From Ancylostoma caninum (lineage: Eukaryota; Nematoda; Chromadorea; Rhabditida; Ancylostomatidae), in NCBI GenBank assembly GCA_037903475.1, contig JBAJFG010000047.1, forward strand, positions 906,001-970,000: 64,000 nt of DNA, written 5' to 3'. Shown here one piece after another: positions 12,631 through 23,437 of the stretch. Numbering within the stretch: the first letter of the stretch is position 1; each line of letters opens with the position of its first letter. Both the position numbers and the translations under genes were made by a program. Under the pieces are notes generated by a model. It saw only the letters and a program-made list of their open reading frames with translations, did not search any database and was not told the DNA's origin.

Positions 12631-13275
12631 GTGTCAGTGCGTTGCCAAGAAACCTTTTACGACTATAAAGCAAATATTCCGGGTGAGAGCCACCAAACTA
12701 CACGATGGGAAAGCCGCGAGAAATCGCCGAGCCGATAAGGAGCCGTGCGTGATGCGGGCCGGTGCAAACAAAACCCAGCTGGCTGTAAAAAGTGAGGTTG
12801 AGTCAGCGTGGGAGGCGAGCAGCAGCCCGCCGCAGACGGCTGCGTTGCCGGCCGGACGCCCGCGCCATCGATCCGTCCGTCGCCTGGAAAACGACGACGG
12901 ATTCAGAGACCGGGACGGTACACTGCACTCTCGGCTCTCTGGAAGAGTCCATGATTGAGCTGCACCCCGGTCCCGCCTCCCGGGATTCCCTGAGGCTATA
13001 TGAGACGGCCGCACGTATTGAGCACTACGCGCAGTGCAAAATTTTCACTGGAATCGATGAAGCAACGAGCAAGAACAGGCAGCGAATTGCCAGGAACAGC
13101 AAGTGCTTGTGGAAGATTCCTGAAATGCAAAAATCGACCGACGAAGCATGGCCGGGTACTTTGGCCCCGGACGATGGGGCACGTGCAAAGCACGTGCAAA
13201 AGGTTGCAGCTCTGCAAAGCGCGGGTTGCCTTTATTGTGGCATGAAGTTTAGGGATTTCCAGATGTTTTAATTCA
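12631..13275 (+). other. GC-rich block with open frames of unknown origin
   Basis: This segment is much more GC-rich than its surroundings. It carries a plus-strand frame of 159 codons (12792-13271) and overlapping frames on both strands. The predicted peptide is arginine-rich at the start, with one CxxC (CLYC) near its end, and matches no family I recognise. Base composition and lack of splice signals suggest a fragment of an unidentified mobile element rather than a host gene. A similar GC-rich patch lies at 16.92-17.23 kb, and both end near AAGGTTGCAGC. Confidence 0.25.
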
Positions 13276-13437
13276 AAACATTTGCTCTCGAGTGAAGGAG
13301 TTCAGCTGCAACAATCAAGTGAGACATGCAATCAATAAAATCAATAAATAAAACAAATTTAAAACTATTGAATGTTATAGGGAGGGAATCGTATGGAAAG
13401 GGAACTGAGGTCAACTTCGATATTAGAGCTGTAAAAA

Positions 13438-13484
13438 GCCGATAACATCCCTTTGAACACGAATTTCAAAGGGATGCTATCGGC
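13438..13484. repeat. Strong short hairpin
   Basis: GCCGATAACATCCCTTTGA pairs with TCAAAGGGATGCTATCGGC across a short loop, with a single mismatch. It could be a minimal foldback element or an RNA hairpin; nothing else in the sequence decides which. Confidence 0.6.
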
Positions 13485-15835
13485 CACGAAAATAAACCAG
13501 TTTTGTGGGTTACTGAGTGAGTATTTTTCTTTTTGGTCGAAGGGTTTACTTCAATATGTCCGCTTGGTCTGGATTCATCATTGGAAGGATGGCTAATGTT
13601 GTAACTATGGTATGATCACCCATATGTAGCAGCAGTTAGACAACGTCATGTATGGGTGAACATCTTGGTGCCCGCCAGGTAAAAGGTAAATTTGGGAGCG
13701 CGAACATGTTTACCCATGGGTATTTTCATGAGTGTATCTAGGCCCTGGCCAGTGGAGGACGGAGATGTACAAAAATGGAATTTTTAATCTCATGGAATAG
13801 TAAACATCAATGGAAGGGTAGTTGTAAAGCGAAAAGAGTCGAATGGAAAATGCAAATACCTCAGTGCTGGGAGCGCTACCTATTTGGTGGGTGTTTCTAT
13901 GGGAAATTACTCATTCTCAGTTTTTCAAAGGCGACGATGATTCAACATGCACCTTTTGTCTGTCTTTCACATCGGCATCTCCGAACACTGTACGTCTTTC
14001 TGCGCTTTTCCTGCACCCTCCGTGCAATTATTTTCCTTAATGAAACGGGTCATAACCCTACCCCCCCCCCCCCTCGCTGCAGTCGATGGATAATTGAGGT
14101 TACCCATGGTGAATGTGCTAACCCCACACGAGTTTACCTACCGTTAACTTCGGCGTTCAACCGTTCACCCTTCACTAATGAGTAATCTCAATCATGAATG
14201 CGACCCCTGCTGCCCTAGTATTCAAGCCAAACGTCAGGATATTCTCATTCTAAATGTGGAACTTTTTTCGTATTTGCAGGATAATTTTGCCTGGGATCGT
14301 TTTTTTTGAATTTTTAGGATCGCTTTCTCGTTATTGATATTATTTAATTTCTTCTTTTATGCTGAGAATTCGTCAACCATGATTTTCTTCCCGCCTATTG
14401 AAGAATTCTGTCTACCATTTCTTCTATTTTCCACGTGATTCTTTTGCAGTAGCGAACATGAAATGCAAATCATTTATTAAATAACTACATACATGAATCA
14501 TTTCTTCATTTGAAGATGCATGAAACATTATTATGCTCAGTGACGCAATCACACCCTGAGAAGTTTGTTAACACGCACCAAAGCAGAGTTTAGAATTCCA
14601 AAGACGATGTGTGAGGTTTTGAGCATGCTTTGAAAAATGCCTAAGGCCCTAGAAATCGATGGGTGAAAGTGCAATGGAAAATTCTCGTAAGGGAAGGATT
14701 GCTGCCTGCAGCAGTCAGTAATGCACCTTCAGGCCGCTTAGCGCCAATTGATCTTACCCTGAAGCTTCGTATTAAAACTGGTATTTCGCAGTATTGCGTG
14801 GGATGATGTGAACCATTAGGAGCGACGTTGATTCTGGATGCTATGGGGTGGCACCTTTAGCTCAGCAATATATTTTTCCTTTTGTTTTACAGTTACTTCT
14901 GATCTGGAGCGAATACAGAAGGTGGGAAAATGACTGCGTCTCTTGTCTTGGTGTTCTCTCCACCTCGCACAACATATCCTTCCCTCTTTTCCTGAAACGT
15001 GTAAAAGAGACAAATGCGAAATTCCCGTCGGTTTTTTAAAACTGTTTTAGTGATGTCCCATCGCTATAGGATCAACTACGTTTGCCGCCGTCCCAAAATT
15101 AAGCACCTCTGGCCATATTTACCCACGCTTTTGTTTTTGCATTAAAAAAAGAAAAAGAATAGGGAAGGCTAGGAAATCCTTGTTGAAAGCGACTGATTCG
15201 CAAAATCCCTTGTATAAAAAGTAATATAGCAAATGAATTCATTTTCACCAATTGAGAAACACGTGAAGATCACGAGATCGTGTGCAAAAAACATTCATTA
15301 ATTTGTTCAGATGGTAAATAGCATCCTGGCCAGGACTGTTGTGTGCCATCGACCATGAAAAGAGCGTCAGTCATTGAACAATTGGTGGATCTTTCTAGGA
15401 ACTGGTCTTGTGGTACCTTTGAACTCACTTTTTGCTACATTCACATGATAGAGGAGATCTCGGACGTCTGACAGGTTTTTTGGAGCGCTGTTGCTGGCAA
15501 CTTTCGGGTATAATTCCTTAGAATTTGTGGGAGCTTATTCTTGAATAGAACTTTTGCAATGCAGGAGAAAAATTAGGCTCTGCCGTGAAAAATGTCAAGG
15601 TTCACTGGTTTGTCACACTAAGTGTTACGTCATAACGTATTCGAAGTGCATTCCCACGGTGAACATCCGAAGATCGGCCTGGAATTCTAGGATAAATATG
15701 AGTCTGAAAGAAAACAATCCTAATAAATGGCTATGTGTTAAAACATGGGCTAAATTATAAATAAAAGGATAATAGTTATGTGCAACATGCATCTTTTCCT
15801 TTCGTTGTGCGTCTGAACACGGTATCGAACTCCGC
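13485..15835. other. No gene recognised
   Basis: AT-rich sequence. Frames at 13775-14185 and 14816-15013 lack splice context and recognisable motifs. A C-tract occurs at about 14063. No array or clear inverted repeat was found. Confidence 0.3.
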
Positions 15836-15841
15836 ACCACC

Positions 15842-15910
15842 GTCGATCATGGCGCAGTGGCAACGAGCGCTGCTATGACACGTTAGGGTCGGGGGTTCGA
15901 TACCTGAGCG
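15842..15910 (+). repeat. tRNA-like sequence (tRNA-derived SINE head or tRNA pseudogene)
   Basis: An A-box-like TGGCGCAGTGG (about 15849) is followed at tRNA-like spacing by a B-box-like GGTTCGATACC (about 15893). A D-arm with GCGC/GCGC pairing can be drawn, and the anticodon loop would read ATGACAC (GAC). The anticodon stem pairs poorly and the acceptor stem is weak, so a functional tRNA is unlikely. A tRNA-derived SINE or pseudogene fits better. Confidence 0.45.
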
Positions 15911-16915
15911 AATGATGAGATATCAGTAGCCAATCCTTTGCGGAAAGACAGTGTCGACCCAATGATAGGACTGAGCTCAGATCACTTTTATGATTCATAC
16001 TTCTGCTAGAGGCAGAAACAAGCGTTTTTTTTTGTTAAATATGATGTCATTATATTCTTCATAATGAGGAGGAATCTAATATTGTATAAATAACTAGTAT
16101 TTCCGTGCTAGGGAGTAAGAAAGTATTATGAATAGCTCTTTACACTCTTCTTCCATCATTTTAACAAATGAGACATGAGAAGAATTAAGACCTAGGTAAT
16201 TACTAATAATTAAGATACTATTTCTATGGATGCTTATGGTTTTTACGATGCTTAGGACAGAACAATATTGCGTGCCGAAAAGAAACTCAAACTGATTCCT
16301 GCTACTGAATAAGCATTCGAATCCACGTTTACGAATAAGCACAATAGTTAAATATTCCAAATACAAAGCTCTGAAGGAACTCCACCAGCACAACTCTACC
16401 TTTCTCGAATACTCGAATATTATTTGAAATCGAATTCCAACTATTTTTCTCCGTACCCCTTATTCGGTTGGACATGGGCCAACATTTTGGTAACTACCCC
16501 TTCTAGCTTCGAATTTTAAACCCTCTAATTCGACTTTTGTGGGCCTTCTGGGAAGCTCTTCTACTCAGATTAGCTGCCTTCATCATTAGAATTTCATTGT
16601 TCATAACTATGTTCGTTGAACTCGAGCTGAAATAACGAAAAAATCATTTATTGAGATTATTGTCCTTCAGGAAGGTCCATAAAATATAATTATTTCAAAT
16701 AAAATGAATTGAGACAAGGAATTGAAACAACTTTAAAAAACCATAATGTAGGCCAATTAGACAATTTCATATGGGTTAGTGAATTACGCAATTAATAGCT
16801 GAGGTAATGACATGGAGAGAAGATGGTAGGTGATCGATCGCAGAAGATGCATATATGTATAGGTGATCATAGTACTCACTCAGACAATTCCAGGAGCAAA
16901 GCTCGATTTGCTCCA
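15911..16915. other. AT-rich stretch, no gene recognised
   Basis: No coding exon could be supported. Around 16405-16440 there is a short run of TTCGAA/ATTCGA-type motifs resembling the larger block at 48.8-49.9 kb. Confidence 0.3.
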
Positions 16916-17235
16916 CTAGGCTTTCCGAGCGAAAGATTTGACCGAGGGTCCACAGCGGGCCAACTGCGCAGGAAAGTTGGGTGTGTTGAGGGCTAATGAC
17001 GGGTGTCGTTCGTTCGCGGCCTTAAGGAGAGCAACAATCGGGTTGATGCGCTACATCCGCCGTTCAGCACGGAACATGCTTAGTCGCTTGTATGTGACCG
17101 CTCATGCATGGAGGCTGACCGCGCAATTTTTTGTAGAAGTAACGGCTCGAAAGACTCCTCAAATCGGCCTAGTCAATGGATTTCTTAAAGTTGCAGCTCT
17201 TAAGGTTGCAGCCCGAAGTCTCAGGATTTAATCAC
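16916..17235 (+). other. GC-rich open frame of unknown origin
   Basis: A 97-codon plus-strand frame (16938-17231) in a GC-rich patch. The peptide is basic and alanine-rich with no recognisable domain. There is no convincing splice site or upstream signal. It may be a fragment of the same unidentified repeat as 12.6-13.3 kb. I do not call it a gene. Confidence 0.2.
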
Positions 17236-17325
17236 TGACTGCCCATTGGTATTGTTAGTATTGTAACATTTATATGCTTGTGATGAGGTGCAATTTATTG
17301 TGAGGTTTAACACATAACGGACAAC

Positions 17326-17390
17326 ACGACCCACCGGTGGGTCGTACGGGAAGTTACGTAGAGGACAATACGACCCACCGGTGGGTCGTA
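17326..17390. repeat. Two copies of a perfect 20-bp palindrome
   Basis: ACGACCCACCGGTGGGTCGT occurs at 17326-17345 and again at 17370-17389; the second copy extends to 22 bp of perfect symmetry. Each copy is preceded by GGACAA, so the duplication includes flanking bases. The form suits a dimeric DNA-binding protein or a transposon end, but no partner is visible. Confidence 0.85.
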
Positions 17391-17409
17391 TCCGTTTTAT
17401 CTCCTTTTC

Positions 17410-18215
17410 TTAGGTGGAGCTCCCCCAAATTCTGCCCTTGGGGGTTATTCTACCCGCTGAACACGAAAATGGCATCCATTTTGTACCGTAACTGCGATAC
17501 TGTAGGATTACTGTAGTCATACTGTAGATACTGTTGATGTATTTTCTCACAGCATCTACAGTAAATTTGAACTTTGGGGTAACTTGACGTGCTGGACATG
17601 AATACGCCATCAGTCCTGCACCGTAGAGCAGTACTCTAAGGCTACTGTAGCGTTATCCTATAGTTAGTGTAGGCATACTGTAGATGCATTTTATTCACCA
17701 AATTCAGTGAAACTTTGGCAAGTGGGGTTATTCGACATACTGAGCACGAAATTGACATTCATTTTGTACCGCAGCGCGGTACTGTAGGGTTACTGTAGGC
17801 ATACTGTAGATGCATTTTGTTCAACAGATTCAGTGAAACTTTGGCAAGTGGGGGTTTCTGACATGCTGAACACGAATTTGAGATCCATATACGAGATAGG
17901 TGCCATGTTCGAGATCAGATTTTAAAATAACCTCAGTTTCGGGAAAGTTCTGATGCAAAACATTTCTCGCAATTCCTACAGTATGATTACAGTAACCCTG
18001 CAATGATGCCATACGGTAGACAATGAGTATCATATTCTTAATCTGTATGTAAAATAACCCTCCTGTGCAAATTTTGGTTGAATTCTGATAGAAGAAGGTC
18101 TTCCTACAGTTTCTACAGTATACCTACAGTAACACTACAGAAGTGCTTTACCAAGTAAAACAGATGGCATATTTGTGATCAGCATGTCAAATATGCCCTA
18201 ATTCTCGCAACTCCA
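17410..18215. repeat. ACTGTAG-rich dispersed repeat block
   Basis: Diverged modules repeat the order GGGGTTATTCGACATACTGA, then CACGAAATTGACATTCATTT, then TTGTACCG, then several TACTGTAG heptamers. At least three plus-orientation modules are followed by partial inverted ones (CTACAGTA runs near 18100). The same GACATGCTGATCAC and TTTTGTACCG modules recur at 62.5-63.0 kb, so this is a dispersed family. Confidence 0.7.
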
Positions 18216-18284
18216 ATGAGAAACAAGCGCAAACTCGCTTTGGTCCAAAGTGGCCCTGAGCGGAAAATCTGCGTTGTCGCGAAT

Positions 18285-18325
18285 GTGTTAAGGTCTGATG
18301 AAGGCGTTATCGCCGAAAGCTAACG
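18285..18325 (+). ncRNA. Hammerhead-like core motif (candidate)
   Basis: CTGATGA (18295-18301) is followed by a GGCG/CGCC stem with loop TTAT and then GAAAGC. This is the conserved order of a hammerhead catalytic core: CUGAUGA, stem II, GAAA. One extra base lies between the core and stem II, and no clear stem I or cleavage triplet is visible. The motif resembles the hammerhead remnants associated with Penelope-like repeats. Activity is not implied. Confidence 0.35.
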
Positions 18326-19676
18326 AGTAAAGAAGTTGAAGAGTCTTCACTTTATCAACCAAACAAGTTGCAGCTCTTTTTATACTTGTCAAAAACGTGC
18401 TCTGATCCAAGACATTGATGAAGTTTCGAAATTATGCAGTTTCGAAGCTCGTCTTCAGTTCCACTTTTTCATTTTTTTCTTCCTATATTTGTGTGCTGTG
18501 ATGTTCGCTCCTTTCGTGTAGTTGAGAATTTGCATTATTTTCCCCGTCCGTGGTAGCTGCACAATTTGTTTCATATAAGCATGTCCATCTATCTAATTGT
18601 ATTTTAGGCGTGGAATGCCACAATACATCAGCAAGCACGGTGTACATGGCTACGAAAGTGAGTTCTTGAGTGCAGCGGTGGGAGTTTAACAAGCCAACGA
18701 TTTCTTTGTTTTGTATTGATGGAAGAGAGGATGAGGCAGAGACGTATGATGAGGGAATATCTAGATAGACTTTCATCACGATCATGCTCGAGAGATCTGA
18801 GTGTGGAACCCGTCATACAACAAATATGTGAAGGAACCAGCCTTTTATAAGAGTTCAACAAGAGGTGTAAAAAATTCTTCGGGCGCTAGTTATGCTTAAC
18901 ATTTCCTATTATTAGAGCAAATCTTACTCGATAACTGCGATGATGCTGGTTCTGTGCTAAATGAGCAGATGGAAACCTCAATCACATCCGAAATGAGTAT
19001 GTTTAGTCATAGGAGACCTGTTTTTATTCAGGAACTGGTTTTTTTACGGTAGGAATGGGAAAAAGAAAGGCTGGTTTTTTAAGGTAGGAATGAGAAAATT
19101 CTTTATTACGCTTCTTACATTCATCATTTTGGTATCTCTGCGGAAGAGGTTGGCACGATGGAGGAACTAATGACAGTTTTGTACGGATTCCCGCCGCCTG
19201 TTACAGTGGGTACATCGTGGAATTCGTTCATCTACATGGTAGTTTTCTTGAACGAGGTTGAATCATCACATTGATGCCTACATTTCTAGTACAAGAAAGA
19301 TTTGACAAAGCTTCATGAACAAGTCTTGGCTCCTTTCGAAGTAACGAAGCTGCGTGGAATGTCCAGGCAAAAAGTGGATGGCTCTGGTCAAAAATGCCTG
19401 CGTAAAGGTTGTCCCTTGCAGAGGTAGGCCTGTGACTTGCTTGTGCAAATGATGCTCAATTATTGCAGGAGGTGGATAAAGCGCACAAAACGCTCGGATA
19501 GGATTGAGATCCAAGTGATCAGCGCGCGAACACAGAGTGAGGATATCTTGTGCGAGAATCTGGAAGAAGTAGTGGATCTTCATAGCCGTTTGCACTGTAG
19601 CCGGGTAGTAGTGATTATCATATTAACGTGTGCGAGGTATATCTCTATCATCTTTCTGCACAAGTTATTAATTTAG
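18326..19676. other. Mostly unassigned; possible upstream exons of the next gene
   Basis: The plus-strand frame near 19470-19615, following the acceptor-like TTATTGCAG, could be an upstream exon of the gene ending at 20544, but the phase cannot be confirmed. A 105-codon minus-strand frame (19278-19595) overlaps it and has no recognisable domain. A duplicated segment reading GGTAGGAATG occurs at about 19050-19090. Confidence 0.25.
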
Positions 19677-20544
19677 GGAATTTGTCTTTGAACGTCACAC
19701 TAAATGCGACCGTCGACTACGTCAAGAGGAACATGAACGTGTCGCTACCGCCTGTGAAGGATACGACGAAAGCCACGACATCGTCTTCGAGGATAGCTGA
19801 CTTCGTCACCGGTACTCGGCACTTTCCTGATTTTCGACATTGTTTATCTCTTTGTCTCGTTTTCCTCCTCACGATAGAATTGTTTGCAGGAGTTATGCCT
19901 TTTTTCCCATTCTGAATGACATTTTTTGCGTCATGACAAACGTTCCGCAGACGTTTTGATCTAAAACTTCAGTTAACGAGCATTTTGGCCATTTCGACGA
20001 TAGAGACTCACGAAAGATTTCTTGTGTGATCGCTTAGTTTCTCCAGAAGGAACAAAATTTTGCCTACTTTCGCTTATTTTTTTCTTCTAGGAAAAAAAAC
20101 GGAAGTCAGTGAAAAGTCCATCTTGACGAGGTCTTTTTTGCTACCTATAGCTAGCTTTTTTCCTGCTAACCGAATACTAGTGCAAACGATATCTCCAATA
20201 CAGAGAAGCGACGAAGTTTTGACTATGACAATTTCGAACTCACACATCTTTAGGTAATGGTAAATGACTACCTTGCCTCATTTTGCTCTGTCATCTGAAT
20301 GCTTACCTAATCTCTCGTCTCAAAGCAATCCTTGGTTCTTTAAAATATGAAGTACGGTCTCCGGTCGAGCGTTCCTTCTCCACGAGCTTTATTAACTGCT
20401 TCCATTTCCAGTCTGGCATTGCCTGTGGTTCTCATTAGAATATTCACCCTTGGATTATCTACCGTTTTAGCTGCAGGTGCAGCCCATCTTTCCTCATATT
20501 GTTTGAGAAATATCGTGTCTTCCCAATTTGGAGTTGTTGATTAG
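19677..20544 (+). CDS. 3' exons of a plus-strand gene, unknown function, possible membrane protein
   Basis: Three consecutive exons join in phase: 19677-19811, 20091-20253 and 20412-20544, ending in TAG at 20542-20544. The acceptors AATTTAG, TTCTAG and TTTCCAG and the donors GTACTC and GTAATG fit nematode introns of about 280 and 160 bp. The encoded C-terminal ~143 residues include three N-glycosylation sequons (NVT, NAT, NVS) near the start, a polar Thr/Ser-rich linker, and a hydrophobic stretch beginning LALPVVLIRIF close to the C terminus that could span a membrane. I do not recognise the family. Upstream exons lie before 19677, possibly beyond the repeat block. AATAAA at 20656 would suit polyadenylation. 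Confidence 0.6.
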
Positions 20545-20655
20545 GTACTAATTTTTTTTCCTTTCTCAAGTATGTACTTATTTTTAGTTGCATTTGTAGT
20601 CATGTAGTCATAATTTTGCAGTGAAGTGCATTTCTACTGTATTGAAGCAGCTTTT

Positions 20656-20661
20656 AATAAA
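20656..20661 (+). terminator. Possible polyadenylation signal
   Basis: AATAAA lies 112 bp downstream of the TAG at 20544, a suitable place for 3'-end formation of the preceding plus-strand gene. A single hexamer in AT-rich DNA is weak evidence. Confidence 0.4.
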
Positions 20662-20693
20662 TATATTTGGTCACATAATCGTTTAACTATTTC

Positions 20694-20779
20694 AGGTGTC
20701 ATTCGTCAATGGTGTTAACCAGTTGACTGCACTGAAACAGAACATTCAACTGGTTAGTAGCAGTAACGAATGACGCCTG
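20694..20779. repeat. Hairpin-forming inverted repeat
   Basis: AGGTGTCATTCGT pairs with ACGAATGACGCCT, and inside it AACCAGTTGA pairs with TCAACTGGTT, leaving two internal asymmetric loops. It is one of two consecutive foldbacks between the plus-strand gene end and the LTR element. Confidence 0.75.
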
Positions 20780-20956
20780 AGAGCGGTCTAAAGAAGCAGA
20801 ATTTGGGGGCCTAAAGAGGACCAATACCAGGGTGTTCCGGTCGAAACGCGCGAGCGACATGGGCGAAAACAGGGCTTCGCTCGTTTCTTGCGTCGCCCCC
20901 CCCCCCCTCGTTTGGAACTCTGTCTGCTAGATTGTTGCCCCTGGAATTGTCAGAGC

Positions 20957-21047
20957 AGGTGATCGATCGCCGCGGACAACTCACACAATCGGAGCCGCTC
21001 GCGTCGCGGCTCCGATTGTGTGAGTTGCCCGCGGCGATCGATCACCT
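20957..21047. repeat. Near-perfect 91-bp palindrome
   Basis: AGGTGATCGATCGCCGCGG and ACTCACACAATCGGAGCC pair with their complements on the other side of a short CGCGTCGCG-like centre. The arms are about 42 bp with very few mismatches. No coding content is present. GGTGATCGATCGC also occurs at about 16829, so a dispersed relative may exist. Confidence 0.85.
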
Positions 21048-21250
21048 ACTTCAGTACTTCTCCATCCACATAACCGCCTAAGATGGGTTCTTCCGATGAG
21101 GTTAGTTATATAGTGATTTTTTGCACTTTTATATTGTTGTGGTGGGCCAGCACCAATCTCCGGTCATATGTGATACATGTTCCTTCATCCATGTCATCTC
21201 TCACATGCGGAGCCATGACGCGCACGCACGCCTCGCGCTTTGATGGAACT

Positions 21251-22140
21251 TGTCGCGACTTCGTGCGACTCTTCTTTCATTCCATCGTTCGTTCGCCAGG
21301 TCGCGCGAGCAATGGTCCTACGCTCCTCGCATGCGCACGTTAGGCTCCGCCCCCTGCGCCGAAACTGCATAAATAGCCGGCGCGCGTGCACTCAAGTCTC
21401 ATTCCTGCGTTGTCACTCGAAGGGAGCGGTTGCGAAAGAAGTCAAGGGATGCGAGTAGATGTTGGTTCACAAGTGTCGTATACCATCTAGCACTGGAACA
21501 AGGATAGAAGAAGAGCAGCGTCAAGAGAGGTAACTCGGCGCCTGTAAGGTCTGCTCGAAGGCGTTGAGCACAGGCCCACCCTGCCGGCTTGTCCGAACGG
21601 CCGAGGAGTTGTGTTTGCTATGACCCCTAGTTACTGGGCTGGTTGGATCTTCCCCTTAGTTCTTTTGTTGTATATTTGTGTTCATATTTATGCGGGCTAT
21701 GAAATTGGGCAGTTTATGTGTTGTGTTGTGTAGCAAGAACTACAGACGTGTGCCGCAAAGAGGCGGTTGTATAGACAGTACAGTTAACATCTTGCATATG
21801 TGCAGCGCTGGCAAGAGATGGTGGCAGCTCTCTTGCAATTCATATATGTCGTACTGTTGTGTCACATGAGTCAGTGTTGGTGCATCCGGAGATGCCCGGG
21901 TGCAGTTGTGTAACAGTAGTGTTTGATATGGTTGGTAGCTTAGGGGCCTCCACTGCAGTTGTGCCTTGAGTTACGTGGCAGGTGAATACATACATTCTGA
22001 CGCAAGCCAACGTGCTATCAACCTTGGCGGGTTACACGTCCCGTCTGCATTAGGTCGCGGGTTTCCTGGTAGTTGCTCAACCGATGCATTAGTTCTGGGT
22101 CTGCTAGTCCACGCGCGAGCGACGCCGGGAAATCACGACA
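21251..22140 (+). repeat. 5' LTR
   Basis: 890 bp with terminal TGTCG/CGACA inverted ends. It differs from the 3' LTR at about four positions by eye (for example C versus T at 21256 and A versus G near 21514). The first ~110 bp hold the promoter-like segment (CATAAATAG). No AATAAA is obvious. Short open frames in the LTR are present in both copies and are not considered genes. Confidence 0.92.
21369..21375 (+). promoter_or_regulatory. TATA-like box of the LTR promoter
   Basis: ATAAATA within GCATAAATAGCC lies about 119 bp into the LTR, followed 25-35 bp downstream by pyrimidine-rich TCATTC suited to an initiator. The 3' LTR has the same motif near 31154. Confidence 0.45.
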
Positions 22141-22158
22141 TGGTGCATCTGGACTGTA
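22141..22158 (+). other. Candidate primer-binding site
   Basis: Immediately after the 5' LTR the sequence begins TGGTGCATCTGGACTG. A TGG start abutting the LTR is the hallmark of a tRNA primer-binding site, complementary to the CCA 3' end. I could not match the rest to a specific tRNA. No purine-rich tract precedes the 3' LTR, which ends ...CCCCCCAG. Confidence 0.5.
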
Positions 22159-22914
22159 ATCAGCCGTGGGGATGGCAAACCCGCGTCTGGTTATTGCGAT
22201 CGGACCCTGCTTGCGTTTGCTACCGCATAGCCCACTGCACAACTGCTTTGTAGTTAACCTCTAACTATACAGCGCAAAACTCATGCACGTCATAGGTTCG
22301 TAGATGGGACTCGGCAAGGGCCAGTGGTAGCCGGGGGGATAACAGGGCTTTGCAGCTAAGACCTACTTGGCTCGCTATCTGCAGCTTGTGTTACATAGGG
22401 AGAAAAAATTCCCATCCAGGCGTAGGAGGTAGGTGACCGCGGACCCTAGGGCAGGCTTAGTCCCTTTCTGTTGGCCAGGTTTTTGTTGCATATCCTAAAA
22501 AGCCTTCTGCGATTACTCTCGCATGGTGCAGTGGCGTGTGCTGCACGTATTCGTCTGTTGTGTTTTTGTGGTCGATGGGGTTTGCACTCAAACACGCCTC
22601 AGCGTTATCTAAGGCTTTGGCGCTGCTGGCAGTAGTCGTTTCTCATCCCGTTCTTGTGCTCCGTGCAACCTTGTGGTAAATCATCACTCTCTGTTGCATT
22701 CCTTGTGCCTTATGCATTGTCGCTTGTGATCATTACACACAGCATTCCTTGTCGCATTCGTCTGTACCATTGCTGCATAACACTTTCACATATGGCGCAC
22801 CTGCCGTCGTTCCTTAGTTTAGTATAGCGTGTTCACGAATTGCGATTTTAGATACTTTGGGTAGTTTGTGTGCAGTTACTATGTCTTGCGAGCACTTCCA
22901 CTCTTCGGTTCTAT

Positions 22915-23382
22915 GACCATGACTATCGCAACTTACATGATCCGTGTTACCAAGGCGATGGAAGATCTGGACATCACAACGAGACAGGTAAGTTCCACAC
23001 CCCTTAGATCTGTGTGTGAGACGCTTTGGTTAGTGAGCAGTTCCATCAGCTCCAGAAGCGTCAGGTAGCTTCCTTTTTCACATTTGCATGGCAGCTTTTC
23101 TATCCCTTGTGAACGTATGGATGTGTTGTTTTACTATCTTGCCTCGTCGAATCTACCAGGATAACATCAGGCTATTTACGACGTCGGCAGCGACACACTT
23201 CATTCGCTCCGCATCCAGATTCGCGCAACCGTCGTTGACAAGGAAACCTTCGTGACTACGCCGGAATCAGCTTCACAGCGTTCGTTGGAGTGCATTCACA
23301 GTGTCGAGCGTCAACGTCTACGTCCTAAGTCCATGTTCATGTCAGCGTTCTCGTCCACAGTCACCATCTGTCATATGTGACC
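22915..23382 (+). pseudogene. Interrupted leader ORF of the LTR element, possibly spliced
   Basis: An ATG at 22915 opens a 25-codon segment starting MTMTIATYM that runs into a good splice donor (CAG, GTAAGT at 22988). A downstream open segment beginning near 23171 and closing at a TGA near 23380 could follow an AG acceptor in the same frame. No domain is recognisable. The nested Penelope-like element lies just 3' and breaks any longer frame. Whether this was the start of the element's own gag or a captured exon is not decidable here. Confidence 0.3.
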
Positions 23383-23437
23383 CGTCTAAGTGTTGTTTCC
23401 GTGATTCGTTCCTATATTCGTCCAGACGATAAGATCA

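Noticed and set aside
21678..21869. Short open frames inside the LTRs
   Set aside because: Present in both LTRs, no domain, and not supported as coding.
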